From Phocaeicola salanitronis DSM 18170 (GTDB lineage: Bacteria > Bacteroidota > Bacteroidia > Bacteroidales > Bacteroidaceae), in contig NC_015164.1 of the NCBI RefSeq assembly GCF_000190575.1, positions 2,744,001 to 2,808,000 of the forward strand: DNA of 64,000 nt, given 5' to 3'. The first letter of the stretch is position 1, and every line of letters starts with the position of its first letter. Made by a program: the position numbers and the translations under genes. Below the pieces are notes generated by a model that was given only the letters and a program-made list of their open reading frames with translations, searched no databases and had not been told where the DNA came from. Shown here piece after piece: positions 25,381 to 35,077 of the stretch.

Positions 25381-28152
25381 TTAGTGTGCTTCCAGCCAAT
25401 TCTTACCCCAACCACAGTCTGCAAGCAAAGGAACTTTCATTTTGTAAGCACTCTCCATTTCGGCTATCACAATCTGTTGCACTTTTTCTTTTTCTTCGGG
25501 CACAACGCTGAAGTTGAGTTCATCGTGTACCTGAAGTATCATTTTCGAGCGGATTCCCTCTTCGCGGAAGCGGCGGTAGATACGTATCATGGCTACTTTG
25601 ATGATATCGGCGGCACTGCCTTGGATAGGGGCATTGATGGCATTACGCTCGGCATATCCGCGTACTACGGCATTGCGAGAGTTGATGTCGGGCAGGTAGC
25701 GGCGCCGGCGGAACACGGTTTCGATATATCCCTTCTGGCGTGCAGCCTGTATGCTGCTGTCCATATATTCCTTAACATGGGGATAGTTTTCGAAATAACC
25801 GTCTATCAATTCCTTGGCTTCCTTGCGGTCGATGCCGAGACGTTCGGCAAGCCCGAAGACGGAGATGCCGTAGATGATGCCGAAGTTGGCGGTCTTCGCC
25901 TTGCTCCGTTGCTCGCGGGTGACATCTTCCAGCTTCTCTTTATATATCTTGGCGGCGGTGGCGGCATGGATGTCTTGATTGGCACGGAAGGCTTCTATCA
26001 TGTGCGGGTCTCCGCTAAGGTGTGCCATGATGCGCAGTTCGATTTGAGAATAGTCCGCTGAAAAGAACTCACATCCTTCATCGGGGATGAATGCCTTGCG
26101 GATTTCCTTTCCGTCTTCGTTGCGCACGGGGATGTTCTGCAAGTTGGGGTTGCTGGAACTAAGGCGTCCGGTAGCGGTTACGGTCTGGTTGAACGATGTG
26201 TGGATGTGTCCGGTTTCGGGGTTGATGAGCTGGGGTAAGGCATCGATGTAGGTACCGAGAAGTTTTTTTAAGCCGCGGTGCTCTAAAATCTTCTCTACGA
26301 TTTCGTGCTTTCCTTTCAGGCTCTCCAACACTTCTTCAGAGGTGACATATTGCCCAGTTTTGGTCTTCTTGGGCTTGTCTACGATTTTCAGGCGGTCAAA
26401 TAACACTTCGCCTACTTGCTTGGGAGAGGCAATGTTGAATTCTACCCCAGCCAAACGGTGCACTTCTTCTTCTATCTGGTTCATGCGGGCGGTAAAGTGG
26501 CGTGAGGTTTCCTTCAGAGCTTCGGTGTCGATGCGCACGCCGTTGCGTTCCATATAGGCAAGTACGGGCACGAGCGGCATTTCGATGTCGCAGAAGAGGG
26601 CTTCGGCATCGTTTTGCTTCAATTCCTTTTCCAGCACGTTTTTCAGTTTCAGCGTGACATCGGCATCTTCGCACGCGTACCTATATATATTAGCAGGATC
26701 GAGGTCGCGCATATTCTTCTGGTTCTTTCCTTTCGGGCCGATGAGTTCTTCTATTTTGATGGTTTCGTAGTGCAGGTAGATTTCGGCAAGGTAGTCCATT
26801 CCGTGATGCAGTTCGGGTTGGAGCACATAGTGGGCTATCATTGTGTCGAACATGGGTCCTTGTATCTCTACGCCGTAGTTTGCCAATACCAGCATGTCAT
26901 ATTTGATGTTCTGTCCCACTTTTAAAGTCTGTGGGTTTTCGAATACCGGTTTGAATTTGTCCACGATGCGTTGCGCTTCGGTGCGGTCGGCAGGGACAGG
27001 AACATAGAATGCCTGGTTTTCGGCATACGCGAAGCTCATTCCCACCAGTTCGGCACGTATCGGGTCGGTTCCGGTGGTCTCTGTATCCAGACTGAGAATG
27101 GGCTGTGTAAGGATATTTTGTAATAATTGGTCTTCTTTTTCTTCTGTATCAATCAGTTGGTAGTCGAAAACAAGGTCGTCAAGCTTCGTGAGATTTGAAT
27201 TTTCGGAAGCTTCCGTACTCTCGGGCGTAAAAAATCCAAAGAGATCGCCTTGCGCGGAGGGTGGGGGAGTGGCGGTTTTTTTATCAGTTCCCAATACACG
27301 CTCTAAAAGGCTCCGGAACTCCAATTCTTCGAATATCCGCTTGAGTTCATCCTTGTCCGGTTCCTCACGTTTCAGCCCGTCCATGTCGAGAGCGATGGGT
27401 ACGTCGGTCTTGATGGTGGCAAGAAATTTGGAGAACAGGATTTGTTCGCGGTTGGTTTCCACTTTCGTCTTGATGGCTCCTTTCAGTTCGCCGGTATGGT
27501 CGAGCAGATTCTCGATGCTTCCGAACTGGGCAATCAGCTTTTGTGCGGTTTTTTCCCCTACGCCCGGACAACCGGGGATGTTGTCGGCGGTATCGCCCAT
27601 CAGTCCCAACATGTCGATGACCTGTGCAGGAGACTGTATGTCGAATTTGGCTTTGACTTCTTCGACTCCCATTACTTCAAACTCCTTGTCGCCGTATTTG
27701 GGGCGGTACATAAAGACGTTGTCCGATACCAGCTGGCCGTAGTCTTTATCGGGGGTCATCATATAAGTACGTATGCCTTGGCGTCCGGCTTCGGTGGCAA
27801 GGGTGCCGATGACATCGTCTGCCTCGTATCCGGATACTTCGAGGATGGGGATGCGGTAGGCGCGTATGATGTCTTTTATGATAGGTACGGAAAGCCGGAT
27901 TACTTCCGGCGTTTCCTCACGCTGGGCTTTGTATTGCTGGTAAGCCTCGTGCCGGAAGGTGGGTCCGGCAGGATCGAACGCGATGCCGATGTGTGTGGGC
28001 TGTTCTTTTTTCAATACATCTTCCAAGGTATTGACGAATCCCATAATGGCGGAAGTATTGAATCCTTTCGAATTAATACGCGGATTTTTGATGAAAGCAT
28101 AATACGCCCGGTAAATTAAAGCGTACGCATCCAGTAGAAATAGTTTCTCCAT
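25381..28152 (-). CDS. polA: DNA polymerase I
   Basis: A 923-residue three-domain repair and Okazaki-fragment polymerase. The start is MEKLFLLDAYALIYRAYYAF; a longer frame upstream is unlikely coding. The 5'-3' exonuclease domain spans about 1-300 (VSGYEADDVIGTLA). The 3'-5' exonuclease domain appears active, with SLDTETTGTDP and the late YACEDADVTLKL. The polymerase domain has motif A (SADYSQIELRIMAHLSGD), the O-helix RSKAKTANFGIIYG and motif C (LQVHDELNF). It is divergent from the polyprenyl synthase gene across 94 bases. Confidence 0.97.
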   Translation of the reverse strand: MEKLFLLDAYALIYRAYYAFIKNPRINSKGFNTSAIMGFVNTLEDVLKKEQPTHIGIAFDPAGPTFRHEAYQQYKAQREETPEVIRLSVPIIKDIIRAYRIPILEVSGYEADDVIGTLATEAGRQGIRTYMMTPDKDYGQLVSDNVFMYRPKYGDKEFEVMGVEEVKAKFDIQSPAQVIDMLGLMGDTADNIPGCPGVGEKTAQKLIAQFGSIENLLDHTGELKGAIKTKVETNREQILFSKFLATIKTDVPIALDMDGLKREEPDKDELKRIFEELEFRSLLERVLGTDKKTATPPPSAQGDLFGFFTPESTEASENSNLTKLDDLVFDYQLIDTEEKEDQLLQNILTQPILSLDTETTGTDPIRAELVGMSFAYAENQAFYVPVPADRTEAQRIVDKFKPVFENPQTLKVGQNIKYDMLVLANYGVEIQGPMFDTMIAHYVLQPELHHGMDYLAEIYLHYETIKIEELIGPKGKNQKNMRDLDPANIYRYACEDADVTLKLKNVLEKELKQNDAEALFCDIEMPLVPVLAYMERNGVRIDTEALKETSRHFTARMNQIEEEVHRLAGVEFNIASPKQVGEVLFDRLKIVDKPKKTKTGQYVTSEEVLESLKGKHEIVEKILEHRGLKKLLGTYIDALPQLINPETGHIHTSFNQTVTATGRLSSSNPNLQNIPVRNEDGKEIRKAFIPDEGCEFFSADYSQIELRIMAHLSGDPHMIEAFRANQDIHAATAAKIYKEKLEDVTREQRSKAKTANFGIIYGISVFGLAERLGIDRKEAKELIDGYFENYPHVKEYMDSSIQAARQKGYIETVFRRRRYLPDINSRNAVVRGYAERNAINAPIQGSAADIIKVAMIRIYRRFREEGIRSKMILQVHDELNFSVVPEEKEKVQQIVIAEMESAYKMKVPLLADCGWGKNWLEAH

Positions 28153-28246
28153 TCGTGTAAAAATATTAATGTTTTGAATGTAAAAGTACAAAAAAACGCC
28201 GTATTTCAACGTTTTATTATTACTTTTGTGCCCAAATAAATCTCTA

Positions 28247-29221
28247 ATGGACAAGATAGAAATAATCAAGCGACCGATAGAAAGGGAATTGAGCGAATTT
28301 AAGATGCTTTTCGATGCCACCTTGACCAGTACCGCTCCGATGCTGGGCGATGTGCTCGGCTATATCCGGAACCGCAACGGAAAGATGATGCGCCCTATGT
28401 TGGTTATGTTGATGGCAAAACTATATGGCGTAGTCAACCCCGCCACGTTACATTCGGCTTTGTCGCTGGAATTGTTGCATACCGCCAGCCTGGTTCACGA
28501 TGATGTGGTCGACAAGAGTGACAAGCGGCGCGGGCAAGCGTCGGTCAACGCGTTGTATGATAACCGTGTGTCGGTGTTGGTGGGCGACTATATGCTTGCC
28601 ACGAGCCTGCGGCATGCAGCCTATACAAAAGAAATCGAATTGGTCGACTTGGTAGCCCGCTTGGGGCAGAATCTTTCTGAAGGCGAGATTGTACAATTGG
28701 CAAATACGAACAATACCGACTTTTCCGAAGAAATTTATTTTGATGTCATCCGTAAGAAGACGGCAGCCCTTTTTACGGCAAGTGCCGAGAGCGGCGCGCT
28801 TTCCGTAAAGGCTTCGGCGGAAGATGTGGACAATGCCGCGCTTTTCGGCGAGATGATTGGCATCGCTTTCCAGATAAAGGACGATATTTTCGATTATTTC
28901 GAGAACGAGGAGCTGGGAAAGCCTACGGGCAATGATATGCTGGAAGGCAAACTGACCCTGCCCGCCCTGTATGTGCTGAATGAAAAGGCGGATAAGGAAA
29001 AAAGGGAATTGGCGTTGCGCATCCGTTCATTAAAGGCTTCGCATGAAGAAATCGCCTCATTTGTATCGTATGTGAAGCAGGAGGGAGGCATTGAACATGC
29101 AGATAAGGTGATGCACGATTATCGCAACAAGGCGCTTGCCCTTTTGCCCGAGCAGATGGACGACTCATTGCGTATGGCGTTGACCGCTTACGTGGATTAC
29201 GTGGTGGAGCGGAAGAAATAA
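28247..29221 (+). CDS. Trans-polyprenyl diphosphate synthase (octaprenyl type)
   Basis: A 324-residue all-helical prenyltransferase that extends farnesyl diphosphate with IPP to the side chain of menaquinone. Both aspartate-rich motifs are visible: LVHDDVVDKSDKRRG (first, about 80) and FQIKDDIFDYF (second, about 210), plus the GKMMRPMLV substrate-binding segment. The start at MDKIEIIKRPIE is chosen; TACTTTTG at 28231-28238 is a possible -7 box so close that the leader would be very short. Chain length cannot be fixed from the sequence. Confidence 0.92.
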   Translation: MDKIEIIKRPIERELSEFKMLFDATLTSTAPMLGDVLGYIRNRNGKMMRPMLVMLMAKLYGVVNPATLHSALSLELLHTASLVHDDVVDKSDKRRGQASVNALYDNRVSVLVGDYMLATSLRHAAYTKEIELVDLVARLGQNLSEGEIVQLANTNNTDFSEEIYFDVIRKKTAALFTASAESGALSVKASAEDVDNAALFGEMIGIAFQIKDDIFDYFENEELGKPTGNDMLEGKLTLPALYVLNEKADKEKRELALRIRSLKASHEEIASFVSYVKQEGGIEHADKVMHDYRNKALALLPEQMDDSLRMALTAYVDYVVERKK

Positions 29222-29665
29222 AGGGATTCCTAAAAGGAAGCCGCTTCCGGCGGCCGGCGGACAAGGCTGTATCGGGCATTGCAGTTAGTTGCATAGCCCC
29301 ATGAAGCTATCTGCATGTCGGACGGGGCTCTCAAGCGGAGAGAACCGTACGGTAGTACAATTCATTCTTGATAGGGCAAAATCGTGTCCTAAGGGTAAAA
29401 TTAAGTGGGATATTTATCTTATTTTCTCCTTTTTACGTTAATTTTTCCACACAAACAACCAATAATTTCACCAAAATTTTTTATATTTGCTATAATTTTG
29501 TTACCGAAATGTGAAGCGAAGTTAAGCCTACTATTATGAAAGGCACATCCGGACAGATAAAAGGGGAGAATGCACCTTTTTCCCAAGACATTATTTCTCC
29601 ATGTCCCTTTCAGAGTAGACACAGGGACTGACTTTATTTTTAGTACTCATCTTAATATTTAGTTT
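29222..29665 (+). promoter_or_regulatory. Intergenic region and leader of the SusC operon
   Basis: A 444-base gap without a gene. It holds an exact -7 box, TATATTTGC (29482-29490), but no TTTG at -33, which fits a promoter needing an activator. The resulting leader would be about 170 bases and contains a small GTCCCT...AGGGAC hairpin (29603-29628). No extracytoplasmic sigma/anti-sigma pair or hybrid two-component regulator gene adjoins the operon. Confidence 0.45.
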
Positions 29666-32600
29666 ATGGATTTAGCAAATTTAGTTCGTAGGGCAGGAGC
29701 CACGCTATTGCTGGCTATGCTGTGTCTCGTTACGTTTGCTCAAGGAAAGACGGTGACCGGTACGGTTGTAGACGGCACGGGCGAGCCGCTGATTGGAGTA
29801 AGCGTATTAGTGAAAGGTACTACTGCGGGAGCGATTACCGATTTCGACGGTAAGTTTTCTATTCCGAACGTGAAAGCAGGAAGTACGCTGGTGGTGTCGT
29901 ATATCGGGTATGCTACCCAGGAAATCAAGGTGGGAAACCAGACTACGTTTAACATTACGATGGAGGATGATAACCAGTTGCTGGACGAAGTGGTGGTAAT
30001 CGGTTACGGTACGGCGAAGAAAAAAGACCTGACCGGTGCGGTAAGTACCGTGAAAGGTGATGCGTTAGCAAAGGTTCCTGTAACGAATGTGGCAGAAGCT
30101 TTGACCGGTAAGCTTGCCGGTGTGCAGATTACTACAACCGATGGTTCGCCCGATGCGGAAATGATTATCAAGGTGCGTGGCGGTGGTTCTATTACAGGCG
30201 ACAACTCTCCGCTTTATATTGTGGATGGTTTCCCGATGTCGAGCATGAGCGACCTTTCTCCTTCAGATATCGAAGACATTACGGTGTTGAAGGATGCCGC
30301 TTCTACCGCTATTTATGGTTCGCAAGGTGCAAACGGTGTTATCTTGATTACTACTAAAGGTGCTAAAGGTGGAAAGACCGTGGTGAGCTATAACGGTTAT
30401 GTGCAAGGGAAAAGCATAGCGAAAACACTCAATACGATGACTCCATACCAGTTCGTAATGTATAACTACGAGCGTCAGGCGTTGCGTGGAGCTTCGGCTA
30501 TCAGCAGTTTTGAGGAACGCTATGGCGCATACGGCGATTTGGATTTGTATCAATATCAGAAAGGTCATGACTGGCAGGAAGAAATGTTCGGGAATGACCA
30601 GCTTTCTCAATCGCATAACATCAGTATTACAGGCGGTAGCGAAAAGACGCGCTTTACGTTGAGTGGGACTTATGCCAACGACAAGAGCTTGATGGAAAAC
30701 AACGGATACCGCCGTTATAATATGAACTTCAAGTTGAAACACGAATTGTACAAGAACTTGAACTTGGATTTGGGTATCCGTTTGGCTGATACCGAGACAC
30801 AAGGTGTAGGTACCGGCGGAGGTACGTATAAAATCCGTTCATATGATGCCGTAATGAAACCGCCTGTATTCGGTTTATACGATCAGATTGATATCGACCC
30901 AAGTACTTTGCCGGAAGATGAATATGACGAGTATATCAATGCGACTCGTGATCTGAATGATCAGGTGAACGATTATTGGAGACGGAAGAATGAACGCCGT
31001 TATAATTTTAATGCCGCTGTGACATGGGATATTACAAAGAATTTCACTTATCGTGCAGAGGGGGGGTATGATTATACATTCTTCCAACAAAAGGACTGGT
31101 ATGGTCCGATGAGTAACAAAGCGGTACAAGACGGCGGTGAGCTTCCGATGGGTGAATGGGAAAAGAAAGATTCGTGGAAACTTCGTGCTGCCCATACATT
31201 GACTTGGAAGCAGAACTTCAACAAGACGCATGATGTCAATATTATGATTGGTCAGGAATATGTGGCTTCGGGAAGCGAATCAAACGAAATGATTGGTAAG
31301 TTCTTCCAGGAGGATATTTCACCGGAGAAGATGTTTGCCAGTATGGCGAATAATTCAAAGGAAACCGGTGCGCAAACCATTTCTTCTACTTTGGCACAAG
31401 AAGACCGTACAATATCTTTCTTTGGACGTGCTAACTATACGTTATTAGATCGTTATTTGTTTACATTCACTATGCGTGCCGATGGTTCTTCTAAGTTTAT
31501 GAAAGGAAACCGTTGGGGATATTTCCCGGCAGGTGCAGTTGCGTGGCGTATTTCTCAAGAACCGTTTATGGAATCGGCTAAGAATTGGTTATCAAACTTA
31601 AAGCTGCGTTTCTCATACGGTACGGCAGGTAATAACCGTATTGGTAGCGCAATGTTCGAAACGACTTATAAAGCTTATTCAAGCAGTAAGTATTATGGTG
31701 CAGGGAACCAGCAAAACCCGCATTATACATTAAATAATAATCAACTTGCCAATCCGGATCTGAAATGGGAGACAACTATTACGCGTAACGTAGGTTTGGA
31801 CTTTGGTTTCTTTAACGAACGCCTCTCAGGTAGTATCGATTACTATTGGAATAAGGTGAAGGATTTGCTGATTGAGATTCCTATCACGGCAATCGGATAC
31901 ACTACGATGCAACGTAATATTGGCGAAACTTCTAATAAAGGTATTGAATTGACCTTAAATGCAGCAATTTTGCAACATAAGGATTATTCGTTGAACTTTA
32001 ATTTCAATATTGGTATCAATAAAAACCGGGTAGAGAAACTTTCGGACGGTGTGACTTCTATGTCATTTAATTCTGGTGCATTCTCGTCTGATATGCGCGG
32101 TGCGGATGATTACCGTGTAATTGTAGGTCAGCCTTTAGGTCTGGTATGGGGGTTTGTATATGACGGCATCTATGGTGTAGATGATTTCGAAACTTATACC
32201 GACGCAGCAGGTAAGACCCAATTCCGTTTTGACCAGTCGGGCAACTTTATACTGAAAGAAGGTGTGACAGACAATACCTATATGACGGCAAGTTCGTACG
32301 GAGGTCTTCGTCCGGGTGCTATGAAATTGAAAGACTTAGATGGTGACGGTGTAATCACCGAGGACGGTGACCGTACGATTATTGGTAAGACTCAGCCTAA
32401 GTTCAGCGGCGGTTTCGGTTTGAATGCTACGTATAAGTGGTTTGACTTGACGGCTAACTTCACATATGTAGTGGGTAATGACGTCTATAATATGGATAAG
32501 ATGGTAGCATCACAATCGTATCGTAATACCTACGCCAGCTTGCGTCAAGAAATGGCTCCGGTGACATTGGGTGGTAACGCTTGGACTTATTTGGATCAAT

Positions 32601-32980
32601 CGACAGGTCAAATTATTACTGATTATGAAACTTTGAAGATGATGAATGCCAATGCAACCCGTTGGTCAGGCGCTACGATGTCGGACAACAATCCAGTTCC
32701 GACTTCATGGGCAGTAGAAGACGGTTCATTCTTGCGTTTGCAGAACTTGACGGTAGGAGCTACGCTTCCGAAAGATTGGACGAAGAAATTCGGATGCAGC
32801 CAGTTGCGTCTGTATTGTACATTGACTAATGTATTTTGTCTGACCGGTTATGACGGTTACGACCCAGAAGTAAACTCTGCAATCCGTGGAAGCGGTACCA
32901 GCGGTTTGACTCCAGGGGCTGATTTCTCGGCTTATCCGAAGTCTTTCTCATGGACAGCTGGTGTCAATATAACCTTTTAA
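29666..32980 (+). CDS. SusC/RagA family TonB-dependent outer-membrane transporter
   Basis: A 1104-residue outer-membrane importer. A signal peptide (ATLLLAMLCLVTFAQG) is followed by a carboxypeptidase-regulatory-like domain (GTVVDGTGEPLIGVSVLVKG, about 28-105), the TonB-box region LDEVVVIGYGTAKKKDLTG, the plug domain with IYGSQGANGVILITTKG, and a 22-strand barrel ending in the aromatic signal GVNITF. With SusD it forms the lidded complex that imports oligosaccharides. It is the first gene of the three-gene operon; SusD starts 27 bases after it. Specificity is not readable from the barrel. Confidence 0.96.
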   Translation: MDLANLVRRAGATLLLAMLCLVTFAQGKTVTGTVVDGTGEPLIGVSVLVKGTTAGAITDFDGKFSIPNVKAGSTLVVSYIGYATQEIKVGNQTTFNITMEDDNQLLDEVVVIGYGTAKKKDLTGAVSTVKGDALAKVPVTNVAEALTGKLAGVQITTTDGSPDAEMIIKVRGGGSITGDNSPLYIVDGFPMSSMSDLSPSDIEDITVLKDAASTAIYGSQGANGVILITTKGAKGGKTVVSYNGYVQGKSIAKTLNTMTPYQFVMYNYERQALRGASAISSFEERYGAYGDLDLYQYQKGHDWQEEMFGNDQLSQSHNISITGGSEKTRFTLSGTYANDKSLMENNGYRRYNMNFKLKHELYKNLNLDLGIRLADTETQGVGTGGGTYKIRSYDAVMKPPVFGLYDQIDIDPSTLPEDEYDEYINATRDLNDQVNDYWRRKNERRYNFNAAVTWDITKNFTYRAEGGYDYTFFQQKDWYGPMSNKAVQDGGELPMGEWEKKDSWKLRAAHTLTWKQNFNKTHDVNIMIGQEYVASGSESNEMIGKFFQEDISPEKMFASMANNSKETGAQTISSTLAQEDRTISFFGRANYTLLDRYLFTFTMRADGSSKFMKGNRWGYFPAGAVAWRISQEPFMESAKNWLSNLKLRFSYGTAGNNRIGSAMFETTYKAYSSSKYYGAGNQQNPHYTLNNNQLANPDLKWETTITRNVGLDFGFFNERLSGSIDYYWNKVKDLLIEIPITAIGYTTMQRNIGETSNKGIELTLNAAILQHKDYSLNFNFNIGINKNRVEKLSDGVTSMSFNSGAFSSDMRGADDYRVIVGQPLGLVWGFVYDGIYGVDDFETYTDAAGKTQFRFDQSGNFILKEGVTDNTYMTASSYGGLRPGAMKLKDLDGDGVITEDGDRTIIGKTQPKFSGGFGLNATYKWFDLTANFTYVVGNDVYNMDKMVASQSYRNTYASLRQEMAPVTLGGNAWTYLDQSTGQIITDYETLKMMNANATRWSGATMSDNNPVPTSWAVEDGSFLRLQNLTVGATLPKDWTKKFGCSQLRLYCTLTNVFCLTGYDGYDPEVNSAIRGSGTSGLTPGADFSAYPKSFSWTAGVNITF

Positions 32981-33007
32981 TTGATAAACAAGAAGATTAG
33001 ATCAGAT

Positions 33008-35065
33008 ATGAAAAAGAAATTTTTATATATAACGACTTTGGTTTGCGGGCTGTTTTGCGGTACATCTTGCGACGATATGCTGGACACCGAATCGCTTTCT
33101 ACGGATAACTTGGAATATCTTTGTTCCAATCCGACGGATGCTCGCAAAATGATTAATCATGTGTACTCATATATGTGTGAAGATACTTATACTTCACGTA
33201 TGAGCACTAACTGGATGCAGAATACTGATGTAGAGGTTGGTTTTATTGCTCAGGATCAATCGCAAAATGCTGACCGCCGTGGAGTATGGTGCTTGAATAT
33301 GCGTCAGTTCAATGATATCAAGAACTGCTGGGACAATACGTTGAAAGCCATCGACTTTGCCAATCAATGCATTGAAGGTATTGAAGGAAGTTCGATGTAT
33401 CAAGAAGGCGATAAGGACATGAAGCAATTACATGGTGAAGCATATTGTTTACGTGCCTATTGGTACTGGCTGATGTGTAACTTCTGGGCAGACGTACCTT
33501 TTGCTACTACACCGACTACAGCTGATGATTTGCATAATGACCCGCGTACAGACAAGAACATCATTTATGCGCATTGCATTCAAGACTTAATTAATGTAGA
33601 AGAAGAAATGTTGTGGTCAGATGATGTGACGGTAGAATATATGAACCGTGAGTTCGCTTTGGGCTTTATTGCTAAATTGGCGATGTTCCGTGCAGGTTAT
33701 TCCATGCAGGCAGACGGAACGATGGCACGCTGTGATGAGGCTGGCGAAGAGTATAATGTAACTTATGTAGACGTAAATGGGGTAGAGCAGACTACTACTT
33801 GTGCCGATGATTTCTATAAAGTGGCTCAAGCGTATGCTATGAAACTGATTAATCTGAAAGGACGTACGTTGAATCCGAACTTTAAGGAAATTTTCGATAA
33901 CGAAATCAACAACTGTAATCCTGCTAACGGAGATGTGTTGTATGAAGTAGGTTTTGTTCCTAACTCGGGCGGTGACATCGGCTGGTGTCACGGTTTGAGT
34001 GTGGTGGACAGTTCAAAAGGTGCAGGTACTACTTATTCGAATTTAACTCCCTATTATGTAGCTTCTTTTGATCCTGAAGATCAACGCTTGCCGGTCACAT
34101 GCGTAAATTATCGTTGGTTATATGACAATAAGCAGGCTGCCACCGATGTATTCGGTGTACAGCCGGCAAAATGGTGCCGCTTGGATATGAATGTTTCCGT
34201 AGCATCGAAAGGTACAGGTATCAATTGGCCTGTACTTCGCTATGCGGATGTGCTTTTGCTGTTGGCTGAGGCTGAAAACGAAATTAATCATGCTCCTACC
34301 AGCCAAGCTAAGGAAATGCTGAAGCAAGTGCGTCAGCGTGCGTTTATCAATGCGGTGAATCAGGCTGAAAAGGTCGATAATTATGTAAATAACCTGACTA
34401 CATACGATGCGTTCAAACAGGCGATTATAAAAGAACGTGCATGGGAATTCGGTGGTGAGAATATCCGCAAATTTGACTTGATCCGCTGGAACTATTATAG
34501 CAATGCTATTGCAGATTGTATCGAATGGATGCGTGATGTGGCTATCAACTATCAGCAATTGCGTGTAAATGGAACAGAATTGATATACGACAAGAACTTG
34601 CCTATCGAAGATATGGGCATAGCTCCCCGTCTGTATTACAATTATACCAATGGTGAGGTAGTGTTCGAAAACGATTATTTTACTTATCGTGATAAATCAG
34701 TCAGTCCTTATAATACGGCAGAGAGTTTGAAGGATGATGACATTAAGACTGCTAATGCGACATTCGATGGATTGAAGTATATTTCCTTCGTTGAAAGTCT
34801 GATTAGTGTAAGTGCTAACGATCCGGAAACCGACCAGCCTTATGGGAAGGACGAGAACGGTGATGACATTAAGAAAGGTGTAGTGCACGAACGTGTTATC
34901 TACTCTTGGTTTGGTTTGACAGACGGTGTATTGGTGAATGGCATGGAAGACTTGACTCCTATACGTAGCAAGGTTACTCCGTATGTATTCCCGATACCGA
35001 CAGACCGTGTGATGTCATCGAACGGTGTACTTTCAAACGATGGTTATGCTATCCGTAACAAATAA
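33008..35065 (+). CDS. SusD/RagB family glycan-binding lipoprotein
   Basis: A 685-residue surface lipoprotein, the lid of the SusC channel. The lipobox is GTSC with acidic DDMLDTES after it. The helical TPR-like scaffold is visible in GEAYCLRAYWYWLMCNF and WPVLRYADVLLLLAEAENE, and the C-terminal family block KERAWEFGGENIRKFDLIRW is diagnostic. It is longer than the usual 500-600 residues, with extra sequence between about 240 and 350. The start at MKKKFLYITT is preferred over an upstream MINKKIR because it begins the signal peptide. Confidence 0.94.
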   Translation: MKKKFLYITTLVCGLFCGTSCDDMLDTESLSTDNLEYLCSNPTDARKMINHVYSYMCEDTYTSRMSTNWMQNTDVEVGFIAQDQSQNADRRGVWCLNMRQFNDIKNCWDNTLKAIDFANQCIEGIEGSSMYQEGDKDMKQLHGEAYCLRAYWYWLMCNFWADVPFATTPTTADDLHNDPRTDKNIIYAHCIQDLINVEEEMLWSDDVTVEYMNREFALGFIAKLAMFRAGYSMQADGTMARCDEAGEEYNVTYVDVNGVEQTTTCADDFYKVAQAYAMKLINLKGRTLNPNFKEIFDNEINNCNPANGDVLYEVGFVPNSGGDIGWCHGLSVVDSSKGAGTTYSNLTPYYVASFDPEDQRLPVTCVNYRWLYDNKQAATDVFGVQPAKWCRLDMNVSVASKGTGINWPVLRYADVLLLLAEAENEINHAPTSQAKEMLKQVRQRAFINAVNQAEKVDNYVNNLTTYDAFKQAIIKERAWEFGGENIRKFDLIRWNYYSNAIADCIEWMRDVAINYQQLRVNGTELIYDKNLPIEDMGIAPRLYYNYTNGEVVFENDYFTYRDKSVSPYNTAESLKDDDIKTANATFDGLKYISFVESLISVSANDPETDQPYGKDENGDDIKKGVVHERVIYSWFGLTDGVLVNGMEDLTPIRSKVTPYVFPIPTDRVMSSNGVLSNDGYAIRNK

Positions 35066-35077
35066 AATTTGACAATT

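Noticed and set aside
28226..28246. Upstream ATG for the polyprenyl synthase (seven extra codons)
   Set aside because: It overlaps the TACTTTTG promoter-like box; the ATG at 28247 gives the usual N-terminus.
29603..29628. Riboswitch in the SusC leader
   Set aside because: Only a weak six-base stem is seen; no known riboswitch core could be recognised.
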